A stretch of DNA of 64,000 nt from Alterinioella nitratireducens (GCF_013155465.1 NZ_JABJVX010000002.1:62001-126000), one strand, 5' to 3'; shown: positions 32,651-42,502, counted from the first letter of the stretch. Numbers and translations: made by a program. Notes: generated by a model from the sequence alone, not told the origin.

Positions 32651-34281
32651 CGCGGCTCGGTGTGGATGTCGGCGCGCGGTTCATCGACATGCTGGCCTGG
32701 GGGGATGGCGGCGTGATCGGTCACGCCAAGGAGCCGGTGGGCGGCGATCTGTCCGAGGATGTGGTGGCGGGGCTGCGGGGCCTGGGTATCGCGCCGGGGG
32801 CGCTTGCCGAAATTCGCATCGCCTCGACCGGGTTTCTCAATTGCCTGCATGACGCGCAGGGTGGCGGCCTGCCGCAGATCGGGCTGATCGCCAGTGCCGG
32901 GTTCGAGGATGTCGCCGTTTTGGGCCGGCAGGACCGCCTGTCGCTCTACGATCCGGTGACGCGGGTGGCCACGCCCGAGCACCTCATCGACTGTGTCGAG
33001 GGGGTTTCGGCCCGGATGGATGCCGGGGGAGGAGAGATCTCGCCGGTCGATCAAGGCCAGGTCGCGCGGATCGCCGAGGGCTTCGCGGCGCGGGGGATCA
33101 CGGCGGTGGCGGTCTGCCTGCTGCATGCCCATGTCGATGGCCGCCATGAGCGCGCCGTGGCCGAGGCGCTGAGCGCGGCGGCCCCCGGCCTGACCGTCAG
33201 CCTGTCGCACCGGATCGACCCTGAGCCGCGCGAGTTCGAACGCACGGTCTCGACCGTTCTGGACGCCTGGCTGCGGATCACGGCATTGCCCGCGCTGGAC
33301 GCGCTTCGGGCGCGGCTGCGGGGGGCGGGGTTTGCGGGCCGATGGGTCTGGGGCGACGGGCGCGGCGTGTTGACGGCGGCGCCAACGTCGCTGGTGCCGC
33401 TGATCGCGGGCGGGCCTGCGGCGTCGCTCCGGGCGGCGGCGCTGGCGGCGGAGGGTGACGCGGTCGCGCTCGATATCGGGTCACGCACCACCGACATCGC
33501 GCTGGTGCGCGGCGGTGCCCCTGCCCTGACCGAAGGGGGCGTGTTGGCGGGGCTGCCGATCCGGGGGGGCCGCGTCGATCTGGAAAGCCTTGCGATCGGC
33601 GGCGCGCAAACCGTGGCCGGGTCACGCCACACGCTGGATGACGCGCTGATCGCGGCCGGGTTGATGCCGGGGCAGAGCGATTGTCCGACCTCGGAGGCGG
33701 CACAGCTGCTTGGCGTGGCGTCTCAGGCGCTGGCCGAGGCGATCACCCGTCACGCCACCCGTCGCAATACCGACCCGACCCGCGCGGGCCTGGTGCTGAC
33801 AGGCGGGGCCGGGGCGCTGATGGGGCCAGGGATCGCCGAGGCGCTTGGGCTGGATCACGTGCTGCTGCCGCATCTGCCCGCCATCGCCGGGGCGGTGGGG
33901 CTGGCGCAGGCCCCGAGGCGCAGCGAGACGATCACCCGGATCGACGCGGCGCTGGACAACGTGACGGCAGACATGCTGACAGCAAAGGGCGAAGGCACCG
34001 TCCACGCCCGCATCGCGCCGCGCCCAAGGATGCCGGAGCTTGAGGTGGCCGTCGACCCCGAACGGCTTGATGGGCTGGCCGTCGCGTATCACGCCGCCTA
34101 TCGCGCCCGCTATGCGATCGCGCCGCAGGGGCCGGGGCATGTGACGCAGCTTTGCACGCGGGCGGACGACCTGACCGGCGCGTTGGCGCGGGATATGGGC
34201 GAAGGCGAGGTGGCCGCCCCGAAAGGTTGGCGCGCAGTCGCTATCCCCGGCGGCACGCGGCTGGAAAGGGTAGGCGGATGA
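32647..34281 (+). CDS. hyuA: Hydantoinase/oxoprolinase family protein, A subunit
   Basis: The 544-residue protein has the actin-like ATPase features of HyuA: LGVDVGARFIDMLAW at the start and VALDIGSRTTDIALV around residues 275-290, with VLTGGAGALMGPGIAEALG later. HyuA/HyuB pairs hydrolyse five-membered rings such as N-methylhydantoin or 5-oxoproline, usually with ATP. It is clearly shorter than the usual near-700 residues. The ATG at 32647 gives the standard N-terminus. It overlaps hyuB by ATGA. Confidence 0.85.
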   Translation: MTRLGVDVGARFIDMLAWGDGGVIGHAKEPVGGDLSEDVVAGLRGLGIAPGALAEIRIASTGFLNCLHDAQGGGLPQIGLIASAGFEDVAVLGRQDRLSLYDPVTRVATPEHLIDCVEGVSARMDAGGGEISPVDQGQVARIAEGFAARGITAVAVCLLHAHVDGRHERAVAEALSAAAPGLTVSLSHRIDPEPREFERTVSTVLDAWLRITALPALDALRARLRGAGFAGRWVWGDGRGVLTAAPTSLVPLIAGGPAASLRAAALAAEGDAVALDIGSRTTDIALVRGGAPALTEGGVLAGLPIRGGRVDLESLAIGGAQTVAGSRHTLDDALIAAGLMPGQSDCPTSEAAQLLGVASQALAEAITRHATRRNTDPTRAGLVLTGGAGALMGPGIAEALGLDHVLLPHLPAIAGAVGLAQAPRRSETITRIDAALDNVTADMLTAKGEGTVHARIAPRPRMPELEVAVDPERLDGLAVAYHAAYRARYAIAPQGPGHVTQLCTRADDLTGALARDMGEGEVAAPKGWRAVAIPGGTRLERVGG

Positions 34282-35837
34282 CGCAGGCGGGCCGGATCTT
34301 GCAGATGCGGCTGGATGGGCTGGCCGAGGCCATGCAGCGGATGCTGCTGGACACGGCGGTCTCTCCGGTCGCGCGGGAGGCGGCGGATTGTGCCTCGGCG
34401 CTGTTCACCGCGGGCGGCGAGTTGCTGGCGATGTCGGAGGCTATCCCGCTGCTTCTGGGCGCGCTGCCGGGACAGGTTCAGGCGCTCTTTGCGCGTTACC
34501 CGGCGGAGGGGATGTGCGAGGGCGATCTCTTCCTGGCCAACGATCCCTATTCGGGCGGCACGCATCTGCCCGATATCGCGGTGATGCTGCCGGTCTTTGC
34601 GCAAGGGCGACTGATCGGTGTCGCGGCCAGCCTGCTGCACCATCAGGATATCGGCGGCACACGCCCCGGATCGGTGCCGCCCGATGCGACCGAGATCGCG
34701 CAGGAGGGGCTGCGCCTGCCGGTGATGCGGGCGGGCGCGGACCATCGCCTGTCCGAGGAAATGCGCGGGCTGATCGCGGCCAACAGCCGGGTGCCGCAGA
34801 CGGTGCTGGCCGATCTGGACGCGCAGATCGCCGCAAGCCTGACGGCGGTGAGGGGACTACGGCGGATCGTGGGTGACCTCGGCGTGGATGGGTTTCTTCA
34901 CGCGGCGGGCGAGTTGCTGGACAGAGGCGAGGCCGAAACGCTGGCCGCGCTCGCACGGCTGGCAAGGGCCGAGGCCCGCGCGACGGATGGGCTGGACCCC
35001 GACGCGGCGCTTGGCACCTCAAGCGTGTCGGTGCGCCTGACGGTGACGCCCAAGGGGCTGAGTGCCGATTTCACCGGATCCTCGCCGCAGGTTCCCGCGC
35101 CGATCAACTGCGTCGCGTCGGGGCCGCTTTCCGCCCTGCTCTATGCGATGCTGACGCTGCTGCCAGAGGGTGCCCCGCGCAATGGCGGCTTGTTGCGTTG
35201 CCTGCGCCTGGTCCTGCCCGAGGCGAGCGTGGTAAACGCCGCGCCGCCCGCCCCGGTCAACGCGCGCACCAACATGGTCCGGGCGATCACCTCGACCGTG
35301 CTGGCGGCATTGGCGGGCATGGACCCCAAGCGCCGTCCGGCGGCCAATTGCGGCATGGCCTATGTGATCGCGTTTTCGGGACAGGGGCCGGATGGCGCGC
35401 GGTTCCTGGCGACCGAGATCGTCGCGGGCGGGGCGGGCGGCGGCCCGGACGCACCCGGCGCGCATGGCACCTCGACCGATGTGGGCAATGCGCGCAACAC
35501 GCCGGTGGAGATCATCGAGGCGGAGCTGCCGATCCGCATGATCAGCGCCGAGCGGCGGCGCGGCTCGGGCGGGGCGGGGCGCTTTCCCGGCGGCGACGGG
35601 GTGCGGCGGGTCTATGAGGCGCTGTCGGACGGCATCGCGGTCTCGGTCCGGGGCGAGCGGTTCCAGCGGGTGCCGGAAGGGTCCGCGGGGGGCAGGGCGC
35701 CGAAACCGGCGGCGGCGCAGATCCGGCGCGCGGGCGGCGCGGTCGAGATCCTGGGCCCGCGTTCGGCGGTGGTGCTGGACCGGGGCGACCGACTGATCGT
35801 GGAAAGCTGTGGCGGGGCGGGGTATGGCGCCGCCTGA
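34278..35837 (+). CDS. hyuB: Hydantoinase/oxoprolinase family protein, B subunit
   Basis: The 519-residue protein has HyuB hallmarks: FLANDPYSGGTHLPDIAVMLPVF, LLHHQDIGGTRPGSVPPDATEI and TSTDVGNARNTPVEIIEAELP. The end shows RRGSGGAGRFPGGDGVRR. It works with the A subunit in ATP-dependent opening of a hydantoin-like or oxoproline-like ring. It starts inside the hyuA stop. It faces the converging iclR gene across 4 bp. Confidence 0.9.
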   Translation: MTQAGRILQMRLDGLAEAMQRMLLDTAVSPVAREAADCASALFTAGGELLAMSEAIPLLLGALPGQVQALFARYPAEGMCEGDLFLANDPYSGGTHLPDIAVMLPVFAQGRLIGVAASLLHHQDIGGTRPGSVPPDATEIAQEGLRLPVMRAGADHRLSEEMRGLIAANSRVPQTVLADLDAQIAASLTAVRGLRRIVGDLGVDGFLHAAGELLDRGEAETLAALARLARAEARATDGLDPDAALGTSSVSVRLTVTPKGLSADFTGSSPQVPAPINCVASGPLSALLYAMLTLLPEGAPRNGGLLRCLRLVLPEASVVNAAPPAPVNARTNMVRAITSTVLAALAGMDPKRRPAANCGMAYVIAFSGQGPDGARFLATEIVAGGAGGGPDAPGAHGTSTDVGNARNTPVEIIEAELPIRMISAERRRGSGGAGRFPGGDGVRRVYEALSDGIAVSVRGERFQRVPEGSAGGRAPKPAAAQIRRAGGAVEILGPRSAVVLDRGDRLIVESCGGAGYGAA

Positions 35838-35841
35838 CGGA

Positions 35842-36603
35842 TCAGCGCGTGGTGCCGATGTCGATGGCGCATTGGCGCATCTCGTCGATGATCGGCTGCG
35901 GCGTCTGGTCAGGGGTGTAGCGCCCGGTCGGAAACAGCATCGAGATCGCCCCCGTGACCTGCCGCGCGGCGGAAAAGACCGGCACGGCAATCGAGGTCAC
36001 GCCGGTCACCAGCCCGGAATCGAGAAAGGCGAAACCGCGCTGGCGGGTGCTGTCCAGCGAGGGCGCAAGCGCGTCGGCATCGCAGCCCTCGGGCCAGTCG
36101 GCGGGGTCCAGATGCGCCAGGATCGCGTGGCCCGTCGCGGTGCGGTCCAGTGGCACATGGGTGCCGACCGAGATCATGTTCAGCGTGAACTGGCCGGGCA
36201 GATAGGCATGGGCGACATAGATTGCCTCGGGCCCATCCCTGAGCGCAAAGGAGATGTTCTCGCCGATCTTGGCGGCGGATTTGCGCAGGATCGGCTGGAT
36301 CACCTGCGCGATGCCGTGACCGTCGAGAAACCCGCGCGCCAGCCGCATCACGCCGACCGTCATCTCGTAGCGCTGGCCCTTCTCGATCAGCATTCCGTTC
36401 TGCAACAGCGTGCGCACCAACCGGCGGGTGACGGCGGGGTTCAGACCGGCCTTGCGGGCGATCTCGGCGAGGCTCATCAACCGGTCCTTGCCGTCGAAGG
36501 CCTGCATCACCTGCATCCCCTTGCGAAAGGTCAGCGAAATCTCGGAATCCTCGGCGATTCGCTGGCCTGCCTCGGGCGGGGGGGGTGTTGCGGAATTGGT
36601 CAT
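35842..36603 (-). CDS. IclR-family transcriptional regulator
   Basis: The 253-residue protein has an N-terminal winged helix (KGMQVMQAFDGKDRLMSLAE, then AGLNPAVTRRLVRTLLQNG) and the IclR effector domain (YLPGQFTLNMISVGTHVPLDRTATGHAIL). The ATG at 36603 gives MTNSATPPPP; longer frames are not protein-like. It is divergent from the creatininase gene across 130 bp and probably regulates that operon. Its family often responds to aromatic or organic acid intermediates. Confidence 0.88.
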   Translation of the reverse strand: MTNSATPPPPEAGQRIAEDSEISLTFRKGMQVMQAFDGKDRLMSLAEIARKAGLNPAVTRRLVRTLLQNGMLIEKGQRYEMTVGVMRLARGFLDGHGIAQVIQPILRKSAAKIGENISFALRDGPEAIYVAHAYLPGQFTLNMISVGTHVPLDRTATGHAILAHLDPADWPEGCDADALAPSLDSTRQRGFAFLDSGLVTGVTSIAVPVFSAARQVTGAISMLFPTGRYTPDQTPQPIIDEMRQCAIDIGTTR

Positions 36604-36709
36604 TTCGCCCGATCCTTTGCCCGTTTCCTGCGCATTTGCAAGACATTCGAGCCGCCGCGCGCGGGACGGGTTGCCTTGGCGGGCAAGCTGCGCGATGCTG
36701 ATAGCGAAT

Positions 36710-36727
36710 GAAACTTCGATAAACGAA
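36710..36727. promoter_or_regulatory. Possible IclR operator
   Basis: TTCG (36715-36718) and CGAA (36724-36727) flank a 5-bp centre, and a further CGAA lies just before them at about 36705-36708, giving overlapping dyads. The site is within 30 bp of the creatininase ATG, in the region divergent from iclR. The arms are short, so this is only a candidate. Confidence 0.3.
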
Positions 36728-36733
36728 TACTCC

Positions 36734-37510
36734 ATGAGCCTGTATCGCTGGTCCCGCCTACGCAGTTCAGATTTCCCCGCCCCGCCCGACGCGGTCGCGG
36801 TGGTGCCTGTGGGGGCGGTGGAGCAGCACGGGCCGCACCTGCCGCTCGGCACCGACCACCTGCTGGCCGAGGCGCTGGCCGAACGCGGCGCGGCGCAGGC
36901 GCAAACGGCGCGGGTCTACCTGATGCCGACGCTCTCCCTCGGGGTGTCGGAGGAACATCACGACTGGCCCGGAACGCTGACCCTTGAGACGGAACAGATG
37001 ATCGCCGCGCTGATGGCCGTAGCGCGGGGCGTCGCGTCGGCGGGCATCGCCAAACTGGTCTTCATCAACGGCCATGGCGGCAATATCCCGGCGCTGCACA
37101 CCGCCGTGCGCCGCGCGCGGATCAGGCATGACCTCTTCGCCTCGACGCTTGGCTGGATGGCGCTTGGCATCGGCGACCACCCCGAGGGCGCGCGGATCGA
37201 CGACATTCACGGCGGCTTTCTGGAGACGGCGGCGATGCTGCATCTGCACCCCGATCTTGTCGATATGGGAGAGGCCCGCGATTTCGTCTCGACCAACCGG
37301 ACCATGGCCGAGACCTACGCGCATCTGCGGTTCCTCGGCGCGGTCTCGACCGGCTGGACCGCGCGCGACCTGCATGCCGAGGGGGCCGCGGGCAATGCCG
37401 CCGCCGCCAGCGCCGAGGCGGGCAAGGTCATTGTCGAGACCGCCGCCGCGCGGCTTGGCTCGCTGTTCGATGAAATCGCAGCACATCAGCCGGATTGGAG
37501 CGCCCCGTGA
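36734..37510 (+). CDS. Creatininase-family amidohydrolase
   Basis: The 258-residue metalloenzyme has the family motif EQHGPHLPLGTDH (Glu30, His32, His35, Asp41) and NGHGGN (112-117). The later motif, usually HAGExETS, reads HGGFLETA here (159-166). The family includes creatinine amidohydrolase, formamide hydrolases and mycofactocin peptidases, and the altered motif leaves the exact reaction open. A cyclic amide or N-carbamoyl compound fits the neighbours. It overlaps the next gene as GTGA. Confidence 0.82.
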   Translation: MSLYRWSRLRSSDFPAPPDAVAVVPVGAVEQHGPHLPLGTDHLLAEALAERGAAQAQTARVYLMPTLSLGVSEEHHDWPGTLTLETEQMIAALMAVARGVASAGIAKLVFINGHGGNIPALHTAVRRARIRHDLFASTLGWMALGIGDHPEGARIDDIHGGFLETAAMLHLHPDLVDMGEARDFVSTNRTMAETYAHLRFLGAVSTGWTARDLHAEGAAGNAAAASAEAGKVIVETAAARLGSLFDEIAAHQPDWSAP

Positions 37511-38817
37511 GCGCGCCTCTGCCCCTTCCGCAGGCCCCGCAACCCTACATCCTGCACGACATCGCCGTGCCGCAGGCGCTGCTGCGCGACCTGCCCGGTA
37601 TCGCGATGACTGGCGGGATGGAGGGGGGCCTCGTGCGGACCAGCCTGGGGGTTGCCGCCGGTCGCATCTGCGCGCCGGACGAAATCGCGGAGGCGTTGCA
37701 GGTGCCCGCCGGGGGCTGGACCGCGCTGCCGCGCCTCGTTGAACCGCATGTCCACCTCGACAAATCCGACACGATCGCGGAGACCGGCGCGGGTGACGGC
37801 ACCTTGATGGGCGCGATCGGAACCATGGGCGCGGCGATGCGCGATTGGGACGATGCGCATTACGCGGCCCGGATGTCCCGCGCGGTCAAGGAGGCGCTGA
37901 CAGCAGGCGTCGGCGCGATGCGGACCCATATCGACTGCATGGACCTGCCCGAGGAGCAACCGGGCTGGCGCGCGATTTCCGAAGTGGCGGAGACGTTCGC
38001 GGGCCGAATGCAGATCACACCGGTCGCGCTGGCGGCCCTTGACCGAACCAGGGCGGAAAATTTCGACACGCGCTGCGCGCAGGTGGCGCGCGCGGGCGGC
38101 GTATTGGGGGCGTTCATTGGCCCGGACGGGGCCGACCCTGACCTGCTGGATGCGTTCCTGGCGGGGGCAGAACGGCACGGGCTGGACGTGGATTTCCACG
38201 TCGATGAGCATTTGCGCGCAGTGCCCTCGGCCACGGTCGCGCTGGCCGAGGCGGTGTTGCGCACCGGGTTCGCCGGTCGCGTCCTGGCGGGCCATACCTG
38301 CCGGCTCGGGCTGATGAGTGCCGATGAGCTTGACCGCGCGGTGGATGTGATCGCCCGCTCCGGCATCGCTGTGGCGTCACTGCCGCGCACCAACCTCTAC
38401 CTTCAGGACCGTCAGGCGGGGCGCACGCCCACGCGGCGCGGCATGGCGCCGATCCACGAGCTTGCCGCGCGCGGCGTGCCGGTCGTCTTCGGCACCGACA
38501 ATGTGCGCGACGCCTTCTTTCCCTTCGGCGGCTACGACTTGCTGAACCTCTTCGCCGACGCCGCCTATTCGCTGCATCTGGATGACGATCTCGGCGGCTG
38601 GCTCCGCGCCGTTACCGATGTGGCCGCCGACATGCTCGGCCTCGGCGGGGCGGGCAGTGTCCGGGCCGGGGCTGCCGCCGACCTGGTCCTGCTACCGGCC
38701 CGCAACTGGAGCGGCATCCTGACCACCCGGCCCGAGGATCGGACCATCCTGATCGGGGGCCGCGAGAGCGCGCAGAGCACGCTGCGCGACCTGCCCCGCA
38801 AGGAGGCCGCATCATGA
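37507..38817 (+). CDS. Cytosine/creatinine-deaminase-like amidohydrolase (CodA type)
   Basis: The 436-residue metal-dependent amidohydrolase has the metal pair in EPHVHLDKSD (His81, His83), then DFHVDEHL (His230/His234), AGHTCRLG (His262) and GTDNVRDAFFPFGGYD (Asp330). These match the cytosine deaminase subfamily, which also contains creatinine deaminase and isocytosine-type enzymes. The start is GTG at 37507, coupled to the creatininase-family gene. With HyuAB it could turn creatinine into N-methylhydantoin and open the ring; this is inference. Confidence 0.82.
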   Translation: MSAPLPLPQAPQPYILHDIAVPQALLRDLPGIAMTGGMEGGLVRTSLGVAAGRICAPDEIAEALQVPAGGWTALPRLVEPHVHLDKSDTIAETGAGDGTLMGAIGTMGAAMRDWDDAHYAARMSRAVKEALTAGVGAMRTHIDCMDLPEEQPGWRAISEVAETFAGRMQITPVALAALDRTRAENFDTRCAQVARAGGVLGAFIGPDGADPDLLDAFLAGAERHGLDVDFHVDEHLRAVPSATVALAEAVLRTGFAGRVLAGHTCRLGLMSADELDRAVDVIARSGIAVASLPRTNLYLQDRQAGRTPTRRGMAPIHELAARGVPVVFGTDNVRDAFFPFGGYDLLNLFADAAYSLHLDDDLGGWLRAVTDVAADMLGLGGAGSVRAGAAADLVLLPARNWSGILTTRPEDRTILIGGRESAQSTLRDLPRKEAAS

Positions 38818-40211
38818 CCGCGCGGATCCCGGACTGTATCGACGCGCTGACGGCGCAGGGTATCGCGGTCGAGACCGCCGCCGGTCCGATCGAGCGCAAG
38901 AGCCGGGATTTCTATCGGTATTCCCCGATCCTGAAACGGCAACTGGCCGATGTGCGGGCCGATTTTCTGGCCACGCCCGAAAGCGAGGCTGAGCTGCGCG
39001 ACATCCTCGCCACCTGTTTCCGCTTTGACGTGCCGGTGACGGTGCGCGGCGCGGGGACCGGGAATTACGGGCAGGCCATGCCGCTGAAGGGCGGCTGCGT
39101 GTTGCTGACCGAACGGCTGAACCGGATCGAGATCGGCACGGGGCGCGTCATTGCCGGGCCCGGCGCGATCATTGCCGAGATCGAGACCGAGGCGCGCGCG
39201 ACGGGGCAGGAGATCCGCCTCTTTCCCTCGACCGTGGCAACCGCGACCATCGGCGGCTTCATCGCGGGCGGATCCAGCGGGGTGGGCGCGATCCGGTGGG
39301 GCGGCTTGCGCAACCCGGCCAATATCCACCGCCTGCGCATCTTGACCATGGAGGCCGAACCGCAGGTGATCGAGCTGACCGGCGCCGATGTTCACAAGGC
39401 CGCCCATGCCTATGGCGTCAACGGCGTGATCACCGAAGTGGAGCTGCCGATCGACCCTGCGACGGCGTGGCGCGAGGTTCTGGTGGGGCTGCCCGATACG
39501 CAGGCGGCGCTGGCCTTTGCGTTTGCCTGCGGCGACGACCCGGACATCCTGAACCGCATGATCTCGCTTTTCGAGCCCGGCATCGCCGAGGCGTATTTCC
39601 TGCGCCACCGCAAGCTGACCAACCCCGGCGAGGCGCTGGTGGCGGTCTATGTCTCGGCGCAGACCCTGCCGGCGTTCGAGGCGCTGGTGGGAAAAATGGG
39701 CGGAACCGTACGCTACCGCGACGGCGCGCAGGAGGGCCGGTTTCCCGAGCTGTACGAGATCGGCTGGAACCACACCACGCTTCGCGCCCTCAAGGTCGAT
39801 CCCTCCATCACCTACCTGCAAATGATGTTCGGCGAAGATGTCAGCGGCCAGGTCACCGCGATCAAGAACCGCTTCGCCGACGAGGTGATGATCCATATCG
39901 AGTTCACCCGCATCGAAGGAAAGGTCCGCGCCGTCGCCCTGCCCCTGGTCCGCTACACCGACGAGGCGCGGCTGGAGCGGATCGTCACCATCCTGGAGGA
40001 GGAGCTTGGCCTGACCGTCTTCAACCCGCACCGCGTCACGCTGGAGGAAGGCGGTATGAAGGAGACCGACCCCGCGCAGCTGGAATTCAAGCGCCGGACC
40101 GATCCCAAGGGGCTGCTCAACCCCGGCAAGATGATCGCCTGGGACAACCCCGATTGGGTGCCTGAGGCGGGGCGGAGCTATCTTTTCGGCGCGACGGCGG
40201 GTGAGGATTGA
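38814..40211 (+). CDS. FAD-linked oxidase (GlcD/VAO type)
   Basis: The 465-residue flavoprotein has the PCMH FAD-binding domain (PVTVRGAGTGNYGQAMPLKGG at about 74-94, then ATIGGFIAGGSSGVGAIRWG) and the FAD-linked oxidase C-terminal domain ending DPKGLLNPGKMIAW. Relatives oxidise 2-hydroxy acids. It overlaps the deaminase-like gene by ATGA. It may oxidise a hydroxy acid or a ring intermediate produced by the preceding hydrolases. The substrate is unknown. Confidence 0.85.
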   Translation: MTARIPDCIDALTAQGIAVETAAGPIERKSRDFYRYSPILKRQLADVRADFLATPESEAELRDILATCFRFDVPVTVRGAGTGNYGQAMPLKGGCVLLTERLNRIEIGTGRVIAGPGAIIAEIETEARATGQEIRLFPSTVATATIGGFIAGGSSGVGAIRWGGLRNPANIHRLRILTMEAEPQVIELTGADVHKAAHAYGVNGVITEVELPIDPATAWREVLVGLPDTQAALAFAFACGDDPDILNRMISLFEPGIAEAYFLRHRKLTNPGEALVAVYVSAQTLPAFEALVGKMGGTVRYRDGAQEGRFPELYEIGWNHTTLRALKVDPSITYLQMMFGEDVSGQVTAIKNRFADEVMIHIEFTRIEGKVRAVALPLVRYTDEARLERIVTILEEELGLTVFNPHRVTLEEGGMKETDPAQLEFKRRTDPKGLLNPGKMIAWDNPDWVPEAGRSYLFGATAGED

Positions 40212-40214
40212 GCG

Positions 40215-40796
40215 ATGCGTGTCCATGTCATCTATGCCCATCCGCTTGAGACCAGCCTGGCCGCGACACTGCATCAAACCGTCATCGAGAACCTGACCGA
40301 GGCGGGGCACGAGGTCGACGATCTCGACCTCTACAAGGCCGGGTTCGATCCGGTGCTGTCGGCCGAGGGGCGCAGCCTCTACCATGATGTTCCGACCAAC
40401 CGCGCGCCGGTGCAGCCTTACGTCGAGCGCCTGGAAGCCGCCGATGCGCTGGTTTTCTGCCATCCGGTCTGGAATTTCGGTTGGCCCGCCATGCTGAAAG
40501 GGTATATCGACCGCGTCTTCCTGCCCGAGGTGTCCTTCGTGTTCGAGAAAAACCGGCTTGGTCCGGGATTGACCAATATCAGGAAACTGGCGACCGTCAC
40601 GACCTACGGGTCCAAGCGCTGGCGGGCCGCGGTTCTGGGCGATCCGCCCCGCAAGAACGCGACCCGGTTCCTGCGCGCCATCTGTCATCCGCGTGTCAAG
40701 GTGTCCTACCATGCGCTTTACAATATCGACCGCCTGCCCCGGCAAGACGTCGATGCGTTCATCGAGAAGGTCGGCAAATCCATGAGGAAGTTCTGA
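40215..40796 (+). CDS. NAD(P)H-dependent oxidoreductase, flavodoxin-like fold
   Basis: The 193-residue protein has the KefF/MdaB/NQO-type pattern: VHVIYAHPLETSLAATLHQ at the N-terminus, then FCHPVWNFGWPAMLKGYIDR near residues 79-98. It probably reduces quinones or quinone-like ring products with NAD(P)H. It starts 3 bp after the FAD oxidase and ends in the TGATG overlap with the ABC ATPase gene, so it is part of the same operon. Confidence 0.85.
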   Translation: MRVHVIYAHPLETSLAATLHQTVIENLTEAGHEVDDLDLYKAGFDPVLSAEGRSLYHDVPTNRAPVQPYVERLEAADALVFCHPVWNFGWPAMLKGYIDRVFLPEVSFVFEKNRLGPGLTNIRKLATVTTYGSKRWRAAVLGDPPRKNATRFLRAICHPRVKVSYHALYNIDRLPRQDVDAFIEKVGKSMRKF

Positions 40797-41626
40797 TGTT
40801 GAACCAGACGTCTACCGGTTCCGCGCCCGCATACGGGGTCCACCAGATCGCGCATGACCCCGCGACGCGCGCCGACCGCGCGACGGCGGTGGCGTTCGAC
40901 AATCTGTCGATGACCTACCCGGACGGCACCGAGGCGTTGCAGGACATCACCCTGACCATCCGCGAGGGGGAGTTCGTCTCGTTCATCGGGCCGTCGGGCT
41001 GCGGGAAATCCACGCTGGCGCGCATCGCCTCGGGGCTGTTGCAGCATACCGGCGGCACCGTGCGCATCGACCGCGAGCATCTGGCCTTTGTCTTTCAGGA
41101 GGCGACGCTCTTGCCCTGGCGCAAGACCTTGCAGAATGTCGAGCTGATGATGGAGCTGCGCGGCGTGCGCGCGTCCGAACGGCGGCGCAAGGCGCTGGAG
41201 CAGATGGAGGCGGTGGGGCTGAAAGGTTTCGAGGATCGGTTCCCGCGCGCCCTGTCGGGCGGCATGAAGATGCGCGCGTCATTGGCGCGGTCGCTGACGC
41301 TGGACCCCACGGTGTTCCTGTTCGACGAGCCTTTCGGCGCGCTCGATGAGATCACCCGAGAGAGGTTGATCGAAGACCTGTCGGCGCTGCACCGCGAGAA
41401 GGGATTTACCGGCTTTTTCATCACCCATTCGATCCCGGAAGCGGTCTACCTGTCCGACCGCGTCGTGGTGATGAGCGCGCGACCGGGCCGCATCCATGCC
41501 GAATTCGAGGTGAACCTGCCAAGCCCGCGCACCCACGCGATGCGCTTTGAGGCGCCCTTTACCGAGGGCTGCGCGCTGGTATCCGAGTCGCTTCAGGCCA
41601 CCATGCATGACACAGGAGAGGATTGA
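40796..41626 (+). CDS. Nitrate/taurine/sulfonate-type ABC transporter ATPase
   Basis: The 276-residue ATPase has Walker A IGPSGCGKSTL, the Q-loop FVFQEATLLPWRKT, Walker B VFLFDEPFGALDEITRERL and the H-loop FFITHSIPEAVYLSDRV. These belong to the SsuB/TauB/ThiZ class. The signature is LSGGMKMRASLARSL, where most relatives have LSGGMRQRV. It powers the permease and binding protein that follow. Confidence 0.9.
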   Translation: MLNQTSTGSAPAYGVHQIAHDPATRADRATAVAFDNLSMTYPDGTEALQDITLTIREGEFVSFIGPSGCGKSTLARIASGLLQHTGGTVRIDREHLAFVFQEATLLPWRKTLQNVELMMELRGVRASERRRKALEQMEAVGLKGFEDRFPRALSGGMKMRASLARSLTLDPTVFLFDEPFGALDEITRERLIEDLSALHREKGFTGFFITHSIPEAVYLSDRVVVMSARPGRIHAEFEVNLPSPRTHAMRFEAPFTEGCALVSESLQATMHDTGED

Positions 41627-42465
41627 TGTCCGACGCCGCCGCCCTTCGCGCGCACAAGCCCGTTCCCAATGTCGCGCCCCCCCCACCCGCGCTGCGCTTT
41701 GTCTATACCGTGCTGCCGCCCATCCTGCTTGGGCTGGCGCTGCTTGGTCTTTACGCCTGGGTCCGCTCGGGCCTGCCGGATCATCGCCTGTTCCTGATGC
41801 CAAGCGCCTCGGGCCTGTGGGAGATGGCCTTTTCCCGCCCCGAGGTCTGGGCCGAGCTTGGCACCCGCACGCTGGTGACACTGTCGATCGCCGCCGCCGG
41901 TCTGGCCTGTTCGATCCCCATCGGCATCATCCTGGCCATCATCATGTTCCGCCTGACGGTGATGGAACGCGCGATCTTTCCCTATCTGGTGGCGCTGCAA
42001 TCCATCCCGATTCTGGCGATCATCCCGCTGATCCAGGCCGCGCTCGGCTTCGGCTTCCTGCCGAAGGTTCTGATTGTCGCGCTGTTCACCTTCTTTTCGA
42101 TCCCCACCACGCTGCTTCTGGGCCTGAAAAGCCTCGACCGGGGCGTCATCGACCTCTTCCGCCTCGCCAATGCAAGCTGGTGGGTGACGCTGTGGAAAGC
42201 GGGCTTTCCCTCCGCCGCGCCTGCCCTCTTCGCCGGTCTGCGCATCTCGGCGGGGCTGGCCGTCATTGGGGCCATCGTGTCCGAGCTGTTCTTCCTGGCC
42301 GGCGCGGGCGGGCTTGGCCAGATGCTCATCAACTCGAAGATCGAGTTCAAGTACGAGGAGATGTACGCGGCGCTGATCGCCTCCTCGGCCCTGTCGATCT
42401 CTGTCTATTTGTTCTTCCAGTTTGTCGGAAACGTGCTGTTCGGGGAATGGCACGGACGTGTATGA
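41626..42465 (+). CDS. Nitrate/taurine/sulfonate-type ABC transporter permease
   Basis: The 279-residue permease has about six hydrophobic segments and the coupling loop IDLFRLANASWWVTLWKAGFP. The end AGLAVIGAIVSELFFLAGAGGLG is typical of the SsuC/ThiX class. The ATG at 41626 sits in the TGATG overlap with the ATPase gene. Confidence 0.9.
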   Translation: MSDAAALRAHKPVPNVAPPPPALRFVYTVLPPILLGLALLGLYAWVRSGLPDHRLFLMPSASGLWEMAFSRPEVWAELGTRTLVTLSIAAAGLACSIPIGIILAIIMFRLTVMERAIFPYLVALQSIPILAIIPLIQAALGFGFLPKVLIVALFTFFSIPTTLLLGLKSLDRGVIDLFRLANASWWVTLWKAGFPSAAPALFAGLRISAGLAVIGAIVSELFFLAGAGGLGQMLINSKIEFKYEEMYAALIASSALSISVYLFFQFVGNVLFGEWHGRV

Positions 42466-42502
42466 ACCTGATCAAAACAACGCCAACAGAGAGGAAACGA
42501 CC

